64,000 bases of DNA from Mycobacterium palustre (GTDB lineage: Bacteria; Actinomycetota; Actinomycetes; Mycobacteriales; Mycobacteriaceae), in the NCBI RefSeq assembly GCF_002101785.1, contig NZ_LQPJ01000070.1, forward strand, positions 62,001 through 126,000, given 5' to 3'. Every line of letters begins with the position of its first letter. Positions within the stretch are counted from its first letter, which is position 1. Of this stretch, positions 1 to 10,416 are shown one piece after another. The notes under the pieces are model-generated. The model had not been told where the DNA came from and ran no database searches. It saw nothing but the letters and a program-made list of their open reading frames with translations. The translations under genes were made by a program, and so were the position numbers.

Positions 1-445
1 GTTGCCCGCGCTGCGTGAGACGACTGGCGAGAGCGTGCAGCTGTATCGCCGCGAGGGCACTTCGCGGGTCTGCGTGGCCGCCGCGGAACCGGCTGCGGGT
101 CTTCGCGATACGGTTCCGGTCGGCGCGCGTCTGCCGATGACCGCGGGGTCGGGGGCCAAAGTACTGCTCGCCTACAGCGACGCAGCGACGCAGAAAACCG
201 TGTTGCCGACGGCGAAATTCACCGATCGCGCGCTGGCCGAGGTGCGCCGGCGCGGCTGGGCGCAAAGCGTCGCCGAGCGCGAGCCGGGCGTCGCGAGCGT
301 GTCCGCGCCGGTTCGCGACCGCCGCGGCATCGTCGTCGCGGCGATTTCGGTGTCGGGGCCCGTCGACCGGATCGGGCGGCGACCGGGTGCCCGCTGGGCC
401 GCCGACCTTCTCGCCGCGGCCGAGGCCCTCACCCGTCGGCTGTAG
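1..445 (+). CDS. IclR-family transcriptional regulator, C-terminal part (cut by window start)
   Basis: This is the 3' part of a regulator; the N-terminal winged helix lies outside the window. About 147 residues remain and match the IclR effector-binding (GAF-like) domain: a segment around the phrase VGARLPMTAGSGAKVLLAY, then a late VSAPVRDRRGIVVAAISVSGP stretch that lines the ligand pocket in this family. The open frame runs in from the first bases, so no start codon is expected here. In M. tuberculosis the equivalent gene (Rv2989) lies next to and divergent from leuCD, but the target genes cannot be seen in this window. The ligand is unknown. Confidence 0.85.
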   Translation, partial: LPALRETTGESVQLYRREGTSRVCVAAAEPAAGLRDTVPVGARLPMTAGSGAKVLLAYSDAATQKTVLPTAKFTDRALAEVRRRGWAQSVAEREPGVASVSAPVRDRRGIVVAAISVSGPVDRIGRRPGARWAADLLAAAEALTRRL

Positions 446-488
446 CCAAACGCCGGGCGCCGCAGCCGACCTGACACACTGACGAACC

Positions 489-1001
489 ATGGGAACCAAT
501 CAGCGCGCGAGCATCGTCATGTCCGACGACGAGATCGCCGATTTCGTCGCCAAGAGCCGCACCGGCACGCTGGCCACGGTCGGGCCCAACGGCCAGCCGC
601 ACCTGACCGCGATGTGGTACGCGGTGGTCGACGGCGAAATCTGGCTCGAGACCAAGGCGAAATCCCAGAAGGCGGTCAACCTCAAGCGGGACCCCCGGGT
701 GAGCTTTCTGATCGAGGACGGCGACACCTACGACACGCTGCGTGGGGTGTCCTTCGAAGGCGTCGCCGAGATCGTCGACGATCCAGAGGTCTCGCACCGG
801 GTCGGGGTCAGCGTGTTCGAGCGCTACACCGGCCCCTACAGCGACGAGATGAAGCCCTTCGTCGAGCAGATGATGAACAAGCGAGTCTGCGTGCGCATCG
901 TCGCGCGTCGCGCCCGCTCCTGGGATCACCGCAAGCTCGGCCTGCCGCCGATGCCGGTGGGCGGGTCGACCGCGCCGGCGGCCCTGCGCGACGGCCAGTA
1001 A
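489..1001 (+). CDS. Pyridoxamine 5'-phosphate oxidase-like / F420-dependent flavoprotein (Rv2991-like)
   Basis: The 170-residue product has the split beta-barrel pattern of the PPOX/FDOR superfamily: a short N-terminal helix, then strands GTLATVGPNGQPHLTAMWY and EIWLETKAKSQKAVNLKRDP, which surround the cofactor phosphate. Position and sequence match Rv2991, a family related to F420-binding reductases. Whether it binds F420, FMN or another ligand cannot be told from sequence. The ATG at 489 is preceded by only a weak purine stretch; an internal ATG at 519 (MSDDEIADF) is a possible alternative. It stands alone between the IclR gene and two tRNA genes on the other strand. Confidence 0.85.
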   Translation: MGTNQRASIVMSDDEIADFVAKSRTGTLATVGPNGQPHLTAMWYAVVDGEIWLETKAKSQKAVNLKRDPRVSFLIEDGDTYDTLRGVSFEGVAEIVDDPEVSHRVGVSVFERYTGPYSDEMKPFVEQMMNKRVCVRIVARRARSWDHRKLGLPPMPVGGSTAPAALRDGQ

Positions 1002-1020
1002 CGGCGCGCAGACGGTTTTG

Positions 1021-1093
1021 TAGCCCCGATGGGATTCGAACCCACGCTACCGCCGTGAGAGGGCGGCGTCCTAGGCCGCTAGACGACGGGGCC
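1021..1093 (-). tRNA. tRNA-Glu (anticodon CTC)
   Basis: Read on the minus strand, a 73-nt cloverleaf can be drawn by hand. The acceptor stem is GGCCCCG with CGGGGCT, with a G-U first pair. The anticodon stem is CCGCC/GGCGG around loop CTCTCAC, anticodon CTC. The T-arm is GTGGG-TTCGAAT-CCCAT. No CCA is encoded directly after the acceptor. It decodes GAG. It lies 72 bp from the tRNA-Gln gene on the same strand and close to gltX, whose product charges tRNA-Glu. Confidence 0.95.
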
Positions 1094-1165
1094 AGAACCG
1101 ATCCGAGCTGCCAGCATAGCTCACAGCCGGGGGCGCACCTAATCGCTTGCGCTGGTGCGGCTTTG

Positions 1166-1237
1166 CTGGGGTACCAGGACTCGAACCTAGAACGGCTGAA
1201 CCAGAATCAGCTGTGTTGCCAATTACACCATACCCCA
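1166..1237 (-). tRNA. tRNA-Gln (anticodon CTG)
   Basis: A 72-nt tRNA on the minus strand. The acceptor stem is TGGGGTA/TACCCCA with a G discriminator. The anticodon stem is GCTGA/TCAGC around loop TTCTGGT, anticodon CTG, and the T-loop contains TTCGAGT. Mycobacteria lack glutaminyl-tRNA synthetase in most reconstructions, so this tRNA would be charged with Glu by GltX (next gene) and amidated by GatCAB, whose three genes are all in this window (15739-21487). Confidence 0.95.
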
Positions 1238-1361
1238 TTGGCTGCCTAAAAACGCTGGTCAGAGCGGGTTCCTGAGGTTGATGCCCGCCCCGGGACCGCG
1301 TCTGCCGGCCGCTGTAGGCCGCTGTGGACGTTTGCGAACCGCAGTGCAGACTATCAAAGAT

Positions 1362-2840
1362 CTACGCCGCGTCGTCGCGGGCGGCCCGCAGCCGCCGCAT
1401 GCTGCGATCACGGCCGAGCAGCTCGAGCGATTCGAACAGCGGCGGGCTGATCGTTGTTCCCGTCGCGGCGACCCGAATCGGACCGAAGGCCTTGCGCGGT
1501 TTGAGCGCCAGGCCCTCGATGAGGGCGGCCTTGAGGGCCGCCTCGATGTTGTGCGTGGTCCACTCCGTCACACCGTCCAGCGCGGCCAGCGCGGCGTCGA
1601 GCACCGCGATCCCGTCCGGGCCGAGCTCCTTGGCGGCGGCCTTGGGGTCGATCGCGTAGTCGTCGTCGTTGAGGAACTTCAGCAGCTCCCACGCGTCGCC
1701 CAGGACCACGATGCGGGTCTGCACCAATGCGGCGGCCATGGCGAACCCGGCATCGTCGAGGGGGATGCGATGGCCGTGCGCGTCGAAGTAGTCGCGCAGC
1801 CGGGCGGTGAAGTCGCCGACGTCCAGCATCCGGATGTGCTCGGCGTTGAGCGCGTCGGCCTTCTTCTGGTCGAACCGGGCCGGGTTGGAGTTGACGTCGA
1901 CGACGTCGAACGCGGCCACCATCTCGTCAAGCGTGAACAGGTCGTGGTCGTCGGCGATCGCCCAGCCGAGCAGCGCCAGATAGTTCAGCAGGCCCTCGGG
2001 GATGAAGCCGCGGTCGCGATGGGCGAACAGGTTCGACTGCGGGTCGCGCTTAGAAAGTTTCTTCGTTCCCTCGCCCAACACCGTTGGCAGGTGGGCGAAT
2101 TGGGGCGTCCCCTCGGCGACTCCGATCCGGATCAGCGCCTGATACAGGGCAAGCTGGCGTGGGGTCGACGGCAGCAGGTCCTCACCGCGCAGCACGTGGG
2201 TGATCTTCATCAGCGCGTCGTCGACCGGATTGACCAAGGTGTACAACGGTTCTCCGTTGGCGCGGGTGAGCGCGAAATCGGGGATGGTCCGCGCCGCGAA
2301 CGTGGTGGGGCCGCGCACCAGGTCGTCCCAGCCGAGGTCTTCGTCCGGCATCCGCAGCCGCACCACCGGCCGACGGCCCTCGGCGAGATAGGCCGCGCGC
2401 TGCGCATCGGTCAGCTGCCGGTCGAAGTTGTCGTAGCCCAGCTTGGGGTTGCGGCCCGCCGCGACGTGGCGCGCCTCGACCTCCTCGGGGGTGGAGAAGG
2501 CGTAGTAGGCCTCTCCCGCCTCGAGCAGCTTTTCCACCACGTCGCGGTAGATGTCCCTGCGCTGCGACTGCCGGTACGGGCCGTAGGGCCCCCCGATTTC
2601 GGGCCCCTCGTCCCAGTCCAGGCCGAGCCAGCGCAGCGCGTCGAGCAGCGCCAGATAGCTCTCCTCGGTGTCGCGCTGGGAGTCGGTGTCTTCGATGCGA
2701 AACACGAAGGTGCCGCCGGTGTGTCGCGCGTAGGCCCAGTTGAACAGCGCGGTGCGGACCATCCCGACGTGCGGGGTGCCGGTGGGCGACGGGCAGAACC
2801 GCACGCGCACTGTGCCTTCCGCGGCGGCCGGGGCGGTCAC
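1362..2840 (-). CDS. gltX: Glutamyl-tRNA synthetase
   Basis: This 492-residue class I aminoacyl-tRNA synthetase carries the HIGH-like signature [10 protein letters not shown] at about residues 18-27 and the KMSKS-like KLSKR at 261-265. The C-terminal 170 residues are the anticodon-binding helical domain. It charges tRNA-Glu and, in organisms using the GatCAB route, also misacylates tRNA-Gln. The ATG start overlaps the stop of the upstream fumarylacetoacetate-hydrolase gene by 4 bp (ATGA), so the two are probably co-transcribed. Length matches mycobacterial GltX (Rv2992c). Confidence 0.97.
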   Translation of the reverse strand: MTAPAAAEGTVRVRFCPSPTGTPHVGMVRTALFNWAYARHTGGTFVFRIEDTDSQRDTEESYLALLDALRWLGLDWDEGPEIGGPYGPYRQSQRRDIYRDVVEKLLEAGEAYYAFSTPEEVEARHVAAGRNPKLGYDNFDRQLTDAQRAAYLAEGRRPVVRLRMPDEDLGWDDLVRGPTTFAARTIPDFALTRANGEPLYTLVNPVDDALMKITHVLRGEDLLPSTPRQLALYQALIRIGVAEGTPQFAHLPTVLGEGTKKLSKRDPQSNLFAHRDRGFIPEGLLNYLALLGWAIADDHDLFTLDEMVAAFDVVDVNSNPARFDQKKADALNAEHIRMLDVGDFTARLRDYFDAHGHRIPLDDAGFAMAAALVQTRIVVLGDAWELLKFLNDDDYAIDPKAAAKELGPDGIAVLDAALAALDGVTEWTTHNIEAALKAALIEGLALKPRKAFGPIRVAATGTTISPPLFESLELLGRDRSMRRLRAARDDAA

Positions 2841-3637
2841 GACTTACCCTTGCGGACTACGGGATTGGTCAGGGTGCCGATGCCCTCGACGGTGATGGAC
2901 ACCGTGTCGCCGTCCTCGATGGGGCCCACGCCCGCCGGGGTTCCGGTGAGGATGAGATCGCCCGGCAGCAGCGTCATTACCGCCGAGATCCACTCCACGA
3001 TGGCCCCGACGTCGTGGATCATCAGCGAGGTGCGGCTGTGCTGCTTCACCTCCCCGTTGACCTCGGTGCGCAATTCGAGGTCGGCCGGGTCGACATCGGT
3101 GACGATCCAGGGCCCGACCGGGCAGAAGGTGTCGTGCCCCTTGGCGCGCGTCCATTGGCCGTCGGCCTTTTGTTGGTCGCGCGCCGACACGTCGTTTCCG
3201 ATGGTGTAGCCCAGGATGTTGTCGGCGGCCTGGGCCACGGTGACGTCCTTGCACGGCCGGCCGATCACCGCGGCCAGCTCCCCCTCGTAATGAACGGGTG
3301 AAGCGTTGGCCGGCAACCGAATCGGGACGTTCGGGCCGATGATCGAGGTGTTGGGCTTGAGGAAGATGATCGGGTCCGCCGCGGCGGGACCGGTTGCGAA
3401 GTTGCTCATCTCGGCGATGTGATCGGCGTAGTTCTTGCCGACGCAGACCACCTTGCCGGCCAGCATCGGTGCCAGCAGCCGGACGTCGGCCAGCGGCCAC
3501 GAGCGGCCCGTGAAGGTCGGCGTGCCGAAAGGGTGTTCGGCGATTTCCCGGGCGACCATGCCGGCGGGATCGTCGAGTTCGCCCTCGATGCTGACGAACG
3601 CGACACCGTCGGGGCTGGCGATTCGACCAAGGCGCAT
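2837..3637 (-). CDS. Fumarylacetoacetate hydrolase-family protein (Rv2993c-like)
   Basis: The 266-residue protein has a short N-terminal region and a FAH catalytic domain from about residue 65. That domain contains [15 protein letters not shown], the metal-binding stretch [13 protein letters not shown], and the terminal [10 protein letters not shown] loop. FAH-fold enzymes hydrolyse or isomerise C-C bonds of acylpyruvates or hydroxyheptadienedioates; homologues are often named HHDD isomerase, but no other aromatic-degradation genes are nearby, so an acylpyruvase or oxaloacetate decarboxylase role is equally possible. It is the first gene of a two-gene unit with gltX. The ATG at 3637 starts an obvious family N-terminus ([14 protein letters not shown]). 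Confidence 0.88.
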   Translation of the reverse strand: MRLGRIASPDGVAFVSIEGELDDPAGMVAREIAEHPFGTPTFTGRSWPLADVRLLAPMLAGKVVCVGKNYADHIAEMSNFATGPAAADPIIFLKPNTSIIGPNVPIRLPANASPVHYEGELAAVIGRPCKDVTVAQAADNILGYTIGNDVSARDQQKADGQWTRAKGHDTFCPVGPWIVTDVDPADLELRTEVNGEVKQHSRTSLMIHDVGAIVEWISAVMTLLPGDLILTGTPAGVGPIEDGDTVSITVEGIGTLTNPVVRKGKS

Positions 3638-3647
3638 TGGGCTAAGC

Positions 3648-3800
3648 CTAGTGACGGTCGCGAGCGCGGCGCAGCCGGGCGCTGCGGGCCGTCACCATCG
3701 ACCCCGTGACGGTCGCGAGCGCGGCGCAGCCGGGCGCTGCGGGCCGTCACCATCGACCCCGTGACGGTCGCGAGCGCGGCGCAGCCGGGCGCTGCGGGCC
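3648..3800. repeat. 55-bp tandem repeat (two full copies plus a 40-bp partial copy)
   Basis: Units begin at 3651, 3706 and 3761. The first two are identical 55-mers starting GTGACGGTCGCGAGCGCGGC; the third diverges after 3800. Each full unit can fold: GTGACGG at its start pairs with CCGTCAC near its end, and CGCAGC pairs with GCTGCG inside. A CTAG sits at the left border (3648-3651). It fills the gap between the divergent FAH and MFS genes and has the look of a MIRU/VNTR-type locus. Related copies occur at 31684 and 58435. Confidence 0.9.
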
Positions 3801-3817
3801 TGTGTCAACATGGGCTG

Positions 3818-5164
3818 ATGCCCGAGGGCCAGGCCGCCGGGCTCGGCGCCGGCAAGCGCTGGTCGATGATGATGGTCTCGCTGTTCGTCACGACCGGCTC
3901 CTTCCTGTTCATCAACGGCGTCGCCTTCCTGATCCCGTCGCTGGAAGCCAACCGCGGAACCCCGTTGGCGGAAGCCAGTCTGCTGGCGTCGATGCCGAGC
4001 TGGGGCATGGTCGTCACGCTGATCCCGTGGGGCTACGTGCTCGACCGGGTCGGCGAGCGGCTGGTGTTGACGTCGGGCTCGTGCCTCACGGCGGCGGCCG
4101 CCTACGCGTCGGCGTCGGTGCACTCGATGGTGTGGGTCGGCGTCTACTTGTTCCTCGGCGGCATGGCCGCGGCGAGCTGCAACACCGCCGGCGGCCGGCT
4201 GGTGTCGGCGTGTTTTCCGCCACAGCAGCGCGGATTGGCGATGGGCATTCGCCAGACCGCGCAGCCGCTGGGCATCGCGTTGGGCGCGCTGATCATGCCC
4301 GAGCTGGCCGAGCGGGGACCGCGCGCGGGGCTGATGTTTCCCGCGCTGGTGTGCACGGCGGCGGCATTGGCGAGCGCGGTCGGCGTCGTCGACCCGCCGC
4401 GAAAACCCCGCGAGACGGCCACCACCCAGGAATTGTCCAGCCCGTACCGCGGCTCGTCGGTGCTGTGGCGCATCCACGCGGTGGCCGGCCTGCTGATGAT
4501 GCCGCAGACGGTGACCGTGACCTTCATGCTGGTGTGGCTCATGGACCATCACCGCTGGTCGGTCGCGGCCGCCGGTGGCCTGGTGACCGTGTCCCAGCTG
4601 CTGGGCGCGCTGGGCCGCATCGCCGCGGGTCGCTGGTCGGACCGGGTGGGCTCGCGGATGCGACCGGTCCGCATCATCGCCGTCGCGGCCGCCTCGACCC
4701 TGTTCCTGCTGGCCATCGCCGATCACCTGAGTTCGCGCTACGAGGTGCCGCTCATGATCGCCGTCTCGGTGATCGCCGTGCTCGACAACGGCCTCGAGGC
4801 GACCGCGGTCACCGAATTCGCCGGGCCCTTCTGGAGCGGCCGCGCCCTGGGCATTCAGAACACCACCCAGCGGCTGGCGGCCGCGGCCGGGTCCCCGCTG
4901 TTCGGTGTCTTGATCACCGCCGCGAAATACCCGCCGGCGTGGGCCCTGTGCGGGCTATTCCCGTTGGTGGCAATACCGTTGGTGCCGACGCGGCTGCTGC
5001 CGCCCGGCTTGGAGGCTAGAGCGCGGCTGCAATCCGTTCGCCGACTGCGCTGGTGGCGGGTCGTCCGTCACCGCGGGCTGCCAGATAGGTTTCGACGGCC
5101 CGGTCCACCCGAGCAGCGGCCGCGTCCTCGCCGAGGTGGGAAAGCAGCAGCGCCACCGACATGA
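3818..5164 (+). CDS. Major facilitator superfamily transporter (Rv2994-like)
   Basis: A 448-residue polytopic membrane protein with about twelve hydrophobic segments and an MFS motif-A-like loop ([11 protein letters not shown]) near residues 72-82 after helix 2. The substrate is unknown. The frame is open upstream through the tandem repeat to 3761, but those residues are encoded by repeat DNA. The ATG at 3818 is chosen because it starts just after the repeat and gives the length expected for this family in mycobacteria. The C-terminal ~50 residues are basic and read antisense through the end of leuB, a 149-bp convergent overlap. Confidence 0.87.
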   Translation: MPEGQAAGLGAGKRWSMMMVSLFVTTGSFLFINGVAFLIPSLEANRGTPLAEASLLASMPSWGMVVTLIPWGYVLDRVGERLVLTSGSCLTAAAAYASASVHSMVWVGVYLFLGGMAAASCNTAGGRLVSACFPPQQRGLAMGIRQTAQPLGIALGALIMPELAERGPRAGLMFPALVCTAAALASAVGVVDPPRKPRETATTQELSSPYRGSSVLWRIHAVAGLLMMPQTVTVTFMLVWLMDHHRWSVAAAGGLVTVSQLLGALGRIAAGRWSDRVGSRMRPVRIIAVAAASTLFLLAIADHLSSRYEVPLMIAVSVIAVLDNGLEATAVTEFAGPFWSGRALGIQNTTQRLAAAAGSPLFGVLITAAKYPPAWALCGLFPLVAIPLVPTRLLPPGLEARARLQSVRRLRWWRVVRHRGLPDRFRRPGPPEQRPRPRRGGKAAAPPT

Positions 5165-6026
5165 TCGCCGCGGTCGGATCCGCGATGCCTTGCCCGGCGA
5201 TGTCGGGCGCGCTGCCGTGCACCGGCTCGAACATCGAGGGGTTGGCGCGGGTGGCGTCGATGTTCCCGCTGGCGGCCAAGCCAATTCCGCCGCACACGGC
5301 CGCGGACAGGTCGGTGATGATGTCGCCGAACAGGTTGTCGGTGACGATCACGTCGAAGCGGCCCGGGTCGGTCACCATGAAGATGGTGGCGGCGTCGACG
5401 TGTTGATACGCCACCTCAACGTCGGGATACTCCTCGCCGACCTCGGCCACAATCCGCGACCACAGCTTGCCCGCGAAGGTCAGCACGTTGTTCTTGTGCA
5501 CCAGCGTCAGGTGTTTGCGGCGTTGCATGGCGCGCTCGAACGCGTAGCGCACCACCCGGCGGACACCGAACGCGGTGTTGACGCTCACCTCGGTGGCCAC
5601 CTCGTGGGGCGTGCCGGCGCGAAGGGCGCCACCGTTTCCGGTGTAGGGCCCCTCGGTTCCTTCGCGCACCACCACGAAGTCGATGTCCGGGTTGCCGGCG
5701 AGCGGGCTGGTCACCCCTTTGTAGAGCCGGCCCGGCCGCAGGTTGACGTGGTGGTCCAGCTCGAAACGCAGGCGCAGCAACAAACCTCGCTCCAGCACGC
5801 CGCTGGGCACCGACGGGTCGCCGACCGCCCCGAGCAGGATCGCGTCGTGCTCGCGCAACTCGGCGAGCACCGAATCCGGCAGCAGCTCGCCGGTAGCGTG
5901 GAACCGGCGGGCGCCCAGGTCGTAGCTGGTCTTCTCCACACCGGGCAGCACCGCGTCGAGGACCTTGAGCGCCTCGGCCACCACCTCCGGACCGATCCCG
6001 TCGCCACCGATAACAGCCAGCTTCAC
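5016..6026 (-). CDS. leuB: 3-isopropylmalate dehydrogenase
   Basis: LeuB oxidatively decarboxylates 3-isopropylmalate to 2-ketoisocaproate in leucine synthesis, in the cytoplasm. The 336-residue product opens with [19 protein letters not shown]. It carries the substrate-binding arginines in [17 protein letters not shown] and the metal-binding aspartates in [16 protein letters not shown], all standard for the beta-decarboxylating dehydrogenase family. Its ATG overlaps the serA stop by 4 bp, so translation is probably coupled. The last ~50 codons lie antisense to the MFS gene. Confidence 0.97.
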   Translation of the reverse strand: MKLAVIGGDGIGPEVVAEALKVLDAVLPGVEKTSYDLGARRFHATGELLPDSVLAELREHDAILLGAVGDPSVPSGVLERGLLLRLRFELDHHVNLRPGRLYKGVTSPLAGNPDIDFVVVREGTEGPYTGNGGALRAGTPHEVATEVSVNTAFGVRRVVRYAFERAMQRRKHLTLVHKNNVLTFAGKLWSRIVAEVGEEYPDVEVAYQHVDAATIFMVTDPGRFDVIVTDNLFGDIITDLSAAVCGGIGLAASGNIDATRANPSMFEPVHGSAPDIAGQGIADPTAAIMSVALLLSHLGEDAAAARVDRAVETYLAARGDGRPATSAVGERIAAAL

Positions 6027-7606
6027 GAGAGGTCAACCACCTCAAGCTTGTTGGCGCCGACGGCGGCGGCGATCGCCGACCGCACGTCGCCCGGCACGTC
6101 CTGATCGAGTCGGAGCAGGATCGTCGCGCCCGGGCCCTCGGCGTCCTCGGACAGTTGCGCCGCTTGGATGTTCACCCCGGCCGCCCCCAGCAAGGTGCCG
6201 ATCTTGCCCAGCGCGCCGGGCTGATCGACGTAGTTGATCACCAGGTTGGTGCCCTGGGCGCGCAGGTCGAAGTTGCGGCCGTTGATCTGCACGATCTTTT
6301 CGACCAACTGCGGTCCCGACAGGGTGCCCGCCACGTTGACGCACGATCCGTCGTGGGCGAGCGCGCGCACGTCGACGACGGAGCGGTGGTTGGGGCTCTC
6401 CGACGCCGTGCTGATTTCGGCGGTCACGCCGCGTTCGGAGGCCAGCGCCGGCGCGTTGACGAAGGTGACCTGATCCTCGATCACCGCCGAGAACAGTCCG
6501 CGCAGCGCCGAAAGCTTCAGCACCGCAACGTCTTCGGAAGCCAACTCGCCGCGCACCTGCACCTGCAGCGACGACGGGAGGCCGTCGGACAGGGCGGCGG
6601 CCAGCACGCCGAGCTTGCGCGCCAAATCCAGCCACGGCGCCACCTCTTCGCTGACGCCGCCGCCGACGTTGACCGCGTCCGGGACGAACTCGCCGGCCAG
6701 CGCCAGCCGCACGCTCTCGGCCACGTCGGTGCCCGCACGGTCCTGGGCCTCGGCGGTGGACGCCCCCAGGTGCGGCGTGACGACCACCTGCGGCAGCTCG
6801 AAAAGCGGGCTGTCGGTGCACGGTTCGGTGGCGAACACGTCGATGCCGGCGCCGCGGACGTGGCCGCTGCTGACCGCGTCGGCCAGCGCCGCCTCGTCCA
6901 CCAGGCCGCCGCGCGCGGCGTTGACGATGATGACGCCCGGCTTGGTCTTCGCCAGCGCCTCCTTGTCGATCAGGCCCGCCGTCTCGGGCGTCTTCGGCAG
7001 GTGCACCGAGATGAAGTCGGCGCGGGCCAGCAGCTCGTCCAGCGAGAGCAGCTCGATGCCGAGCTGCGCGGCCCGGGCGGGCGCGACGTACGGGTCATAG
7101 GCGACGACGTGGGTGCCGAAGGCCGCGATCCGTTGCGCGAACAACTGGCCGATCCGGCCGAGGCCGACGACACCGACCGTCTTGCCGAAGATTTCGGTGC
7201 CCGAGAACGACGACCGCTTCCAGGTGTGGGCGCGCAGCGACGCGTCGGCGGCCGGGATCTGGCGGGCCGCGGACAGCAGCAGCGCCAGCGCGTGCTCGGC
7301 GGCGCTGTGGATGTTCGACGTCGGCGCGTTGACCACCAGCACCCCGCGCTCGGTGGCGGCGTCCACGTCGACGTTGTCCAGACCCACCCCGGCGCGGGCG
7401 ACGATCTTGAGCTTGGGGGCGGCCGACAGCACCTCGGCGTCGACGGTGGTGGCCGACCGAACCAGCAGCGCGTCGGCCTCGGGCACGGCGGCCAGCAGCT
7501 TCTCCCGGTCGGGCCCGTCCACCCAGCGCACCTCGACCTGGTCCCCCAGGGCGGCCACGGTTGATTCGGCGAGTTTGTCGGCGATAAGTACAACTGGCAG
7601 GTTCAC
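6023..7606 (-). CDS. serA: D-3-phosphoglycerate dehydrogenase, long (type 1) form
   Basis: SerA catalyses the first step of serine synthesis. The 527-residue length marks the actinobacterial long form. An N-terminal D-2-hydroxyacid dehydrogenase core has the NAD motif [12 protein letters not shown] near residue 148 and the catalytic-histidine segment [10 protein letters not shown] near 277. An intervening allosteric substrate-binding domain follows, then a C-terminal ACT domain (from ~455, containing [15 protein letters not shown]) that binds serine in M. tuberculosis SerA. The GTG start lies only 29 bp from the divergent FAD oxidoreductase start, so both promoters must fit in or overlap this short gap. 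It is first in an operon with leuB. Confidence 0.97.
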   Translation of the reverse strand: MNLPVVLIADKLAESTVAALGDQVEVRWVDGPDREKLLAAVPEADALLVRSATTVDAEVLSAAPKLKIVARAGVGLDNVDVDAATERGVLVVNAPTSNIHSAAEHALALLLSAARQIPAADASLRAHTWKRSSFSGTEIFGKTVGVVGLGRIGQLFAQRIAAFGTHVVAYDPYVAPARAAQLGIELLSLDELLARADFISVHLPKTPETAGLIDKEALAKTKPGVIIVNAARGGLVDEAALADAVSSGHVRGAGIDVFATEPCTDSPLFELPQVVVTPHLGASTAEAQDRAGTDVAESVRLALAGEFVPDAVNVGGGVSEEVAPWLDLARKLGVLAAALSDGLPSSLQVQVRGELASEDVAVLKLSALRGLFSAVIEDQVTFVNAPALASERGVTAEISTASESPNHRSVVDVRALAHDGSCVNVAGTLSGPQLVEKIVQINGRNFDLRAQGTNLVINYVDQPGALGKIGTLLGAAGVNIQAAQLSEDAEGPGATILLRLDQDVPGDVRSAIAAAVGANKLEVVDLS

Positions 7607-7635
7607 CCGGCCAGCCTATCGGCTGTAATTGACCG

Positions 7636-9063
7636 GTGGACGTCACCGTCGTGGGGAGCGGACCCAACGGGCTCGCCGCGGCCGTCATCTGCGCGCGGGC
7701 CGGCCTGAAAGTGCAGGTCATCGAGGCACAGCCGACCTTCGGCGGCGGCGCCCGCACCGCGGCCGACCCGGACTCTCCCGGAGTCGTACACGACGTGTGC
7801 TCGGCGGTTCACCCGCTGGCGCTGGCCTCGCCGTTCTTCGCCGAGTTCGACCTGCCCGCGCGCGGCGTGCAGCTGGCGGTGCCGGAGATCTCCTACGCCA
7901 ACCCGCTGCCGGGCCGCCCGGCGGCCATCGCCTACCGCGACCTCGAGCGCACCTGCGCCGAGCTGGAGCACGGCGCCTCCTGGCGGCGGCTGCTCGGCCC
8001 GCTGGTGACCCACTCCGACGGCGTGGTGGGATTGCTGCTCGGCGACAAACGCTCGGTGCCACCCTCGCCGCCGACCGCGCTGCGGCTCGGGCTGCGGATG
8101 CTGGCCCAGGGCACCCCGGCGTGGGGCTTGCTGGCCGGAGAAGACGCGCGGGCGCTGTTCACCGGCGTTGCCGCCCATGTCATTTCGCGAATGCCGTCGC
8201 CGACGGCGGCCGGCGCCGGGATGCTTTTGGCCACGCTGGCCCATTCGGTCGGCTGGCCGATCCCGGTGGGTGGCACCCGCGCGATCACCGACGCGCTGAT
8301 CGCCGACCTACGCGCGCACGGCGGCGAGCTCGCCGCCAACACCGAGGTCACCGAGCCGCCGCCGGGCGTCGTCGTCTTCGACACGGCGCCGACCGCGCTG
8401 CTGCGGATCTACGGCGACGCGCTTCCCGCTCGCTACGCAAAAGCGTTGCGCCGCTATCGTTTTGGTCCGGGTGTCGCCAAGGTCGACTTCGTGCTCAGCG
8501 ACGAGATCCCGTGGTCGGACCCGCGCCTGCGGCGGGCGCCGACGCTGCATTTGGGCGGAACCCGCGAGCAGATGGCGCGCGCCGAGGCCGACATCGCCGC
8601 GGGGCGCCACGCCCAGTGGCCGATGGTGCTGGCCGCCTCGCCGCACATCGCCGATCCCGGCCGCATCGACATCGTCGGCCGCCGGCCGTTCTGGACCTAC
8701 GCCCACGTGCCGTCGGGCTCCACCCTCGACGCGACCGAGACCGTGACCGGGATCGTCGAGCGGTTCGCCCCGGGCTTTCGCGACATCGTGGTGGCGGCGC
8801 GGGCCGTACCCGCCGCGCGGATGACCGACCACAACGCCAACTACGTCGGCGGCGACATTGGGATGGGCGCCAACTCCGCCTGGCGCGCGATCGCCGGCCC
8901 CACACCGCGCCTAAACCCTTGGCGCACACCGATTCCCAAGGCCTATCTGTGCTCGGCGGCCACCCCACCCGGCGGCGGCGTGCACGGCATGGCCGGCTAC
9001 TACGCCGCGCGAACGCTGTTGCGCCGCGAATTCGGCCTCGGCATGCCTGGGCTGGCCCCATGA
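7636..9063 (+). CDS. NAD(P)/FAD-dependent oxidoreductase, phytoene-desaturase-like fold (Rv2997-like)
   Basis: The 475-residue product begins with a Rossmann FAD motif, VVGSGPNGLAAAVICARAG (residues 5-23). It ends with the GGGVHGMAGYYAAR pattern typical of the amino-oxidase/CrtI-like superfamily. It is a conserved mycobacterial protein (Rv2997 equivalent) whose substrate is unknown. It is far from the carotenoid locus and is not obviously part of it. The GTG at 7636 follows the divergent serA start at 29 bp. The stop overlaps the start of the degenerate wrbA-like remnant by 4 bp, suggesting the two once formed a unit. Confidence 0.88.
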   Translation: MDVTVVGSGPNGLAAAVICARAGLKVQVIEAQPTFGGGARTAADPDSPGVVHDVCSAVHPLALASPFFAEFDLPARGVQLAVPEISYANPLPGRPAAIAYRDLERTCAELEHGASWRRLLGPLVTHSDGVVGLLLGDKRSVPPSPPTALRLGLRMLAQGTPAWGLLAGEDARALFTGVAAHVISRMPSPTAAGAGMLLATLAHSVGWPIPVGGTRAITDALIADLRAHGGELAANTEVTEPPPGVVVFDTAPTALLRIYGDALPARYAKALRRYRFGPGVAKVDFVLSDEIPWSDPRLRRAPTLHLGGTREQMARAEADIAAGRHAQWPMVLAASPHIADPGRIDIVGRRPFWTYAHVPSGSTLDATETVTGIVERFAPGFRDIVVAARAVPAARMTDHNANYVGGDIGMGANSAWRAIAGPTPRLNPWRTPIPKAYLCSAATPPGGGVHGMAGYYAARTLLRREFGLGMPGLAP

Positions 9064-9281
9064 CCAAGCTCGCGATCATCTACTACTCGGCCACCACGAT
9101 CGCACGGCGCGTCGCCGCGGCGGCGCAGTCCGCGGACGCCGAGGTGCGGCTGCGACACGTCGCCGAGACGCAAGGACCCCCAGACGTTCGCTCACAACCC
9201 TGCGTGGACCGCGGATTACGAAGCAACCAAAGACCTTCCGGCGGCCACCGGCGACGACGTCGTCTGGGCCGGCGCCGTGAG
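9060..9281 (+). pseudogene. Remnant of a WrbA-like flavodoxin (NAD(P)H:quinone oxidoreductase)
   Basis: The ATG at 9060 starts MTKLAIIYYSATTIARR, the flavodoxin FMN-loop region with several residues missing where WrbA proteins have a GHG-type loop. The frame stays WrbA-like to about 9170 (LRHVAETQ). It then shifts: the continuing WrbA sequence (TFAHNPAWTADYEATKDLP, then AATGDDVVWAGAV) is read in another frame up to about 9281, where similarity ends. So there is one small deletion, one frameshift and loss of the rest of the gene. M. tuberculosis has a separate small gene (Rv2998) at about this place; I do not claim they are the same. Confidence 0.75.
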
Positions 9282-9287
9282 CCGCCC

Positions 9288-9339
9288 AACGTGCTCTCAG
9301 GGCGAAAAAATCGCGAAAAGTGCGCCCTGAGAGCACGTT
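9288..9339. terminator. Perfect 17-bp inverted repeat between convergent units
   Basis: Arms 9288-9304 (AACGTGCTCTCAGGGCG) and 9323-9339 are perfectly complementary around an 18-nt A-rich loop. It lies after the wrbA remnant and 13 bp past the ilvC stop on the opposite strand, the expected place for a bidirectional terminator. There is no clear U-tract, so an actinobacterial-type hairpin terminator or a mobile palindromic element are both possible. Confidence 0.7.
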
Positions 9340-9351
9340 CGGCGGAAACGA

Positions 9352-10386
<1,035 letters not shown>

Positions 10387-10416
10387 CTATCTCCTTCGAA
10401 TCGATCAGCTGAAAAA

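Noticed and set aside
429..929. Long minus-strand frame opposite the flavoprotein gene
   Set aside because: It is the GC-rich antisense shadow of 489-1001 and has no recognisable domain.
7636..9063. Assigning the CrtI-like FAD oxidoreductase to carotenoid synthesis
   Set aside because: It lies next to serA far from the crt locus, is kept in non-pigmented M. tuberculosis, and a bona fide crtI is present at 46746.
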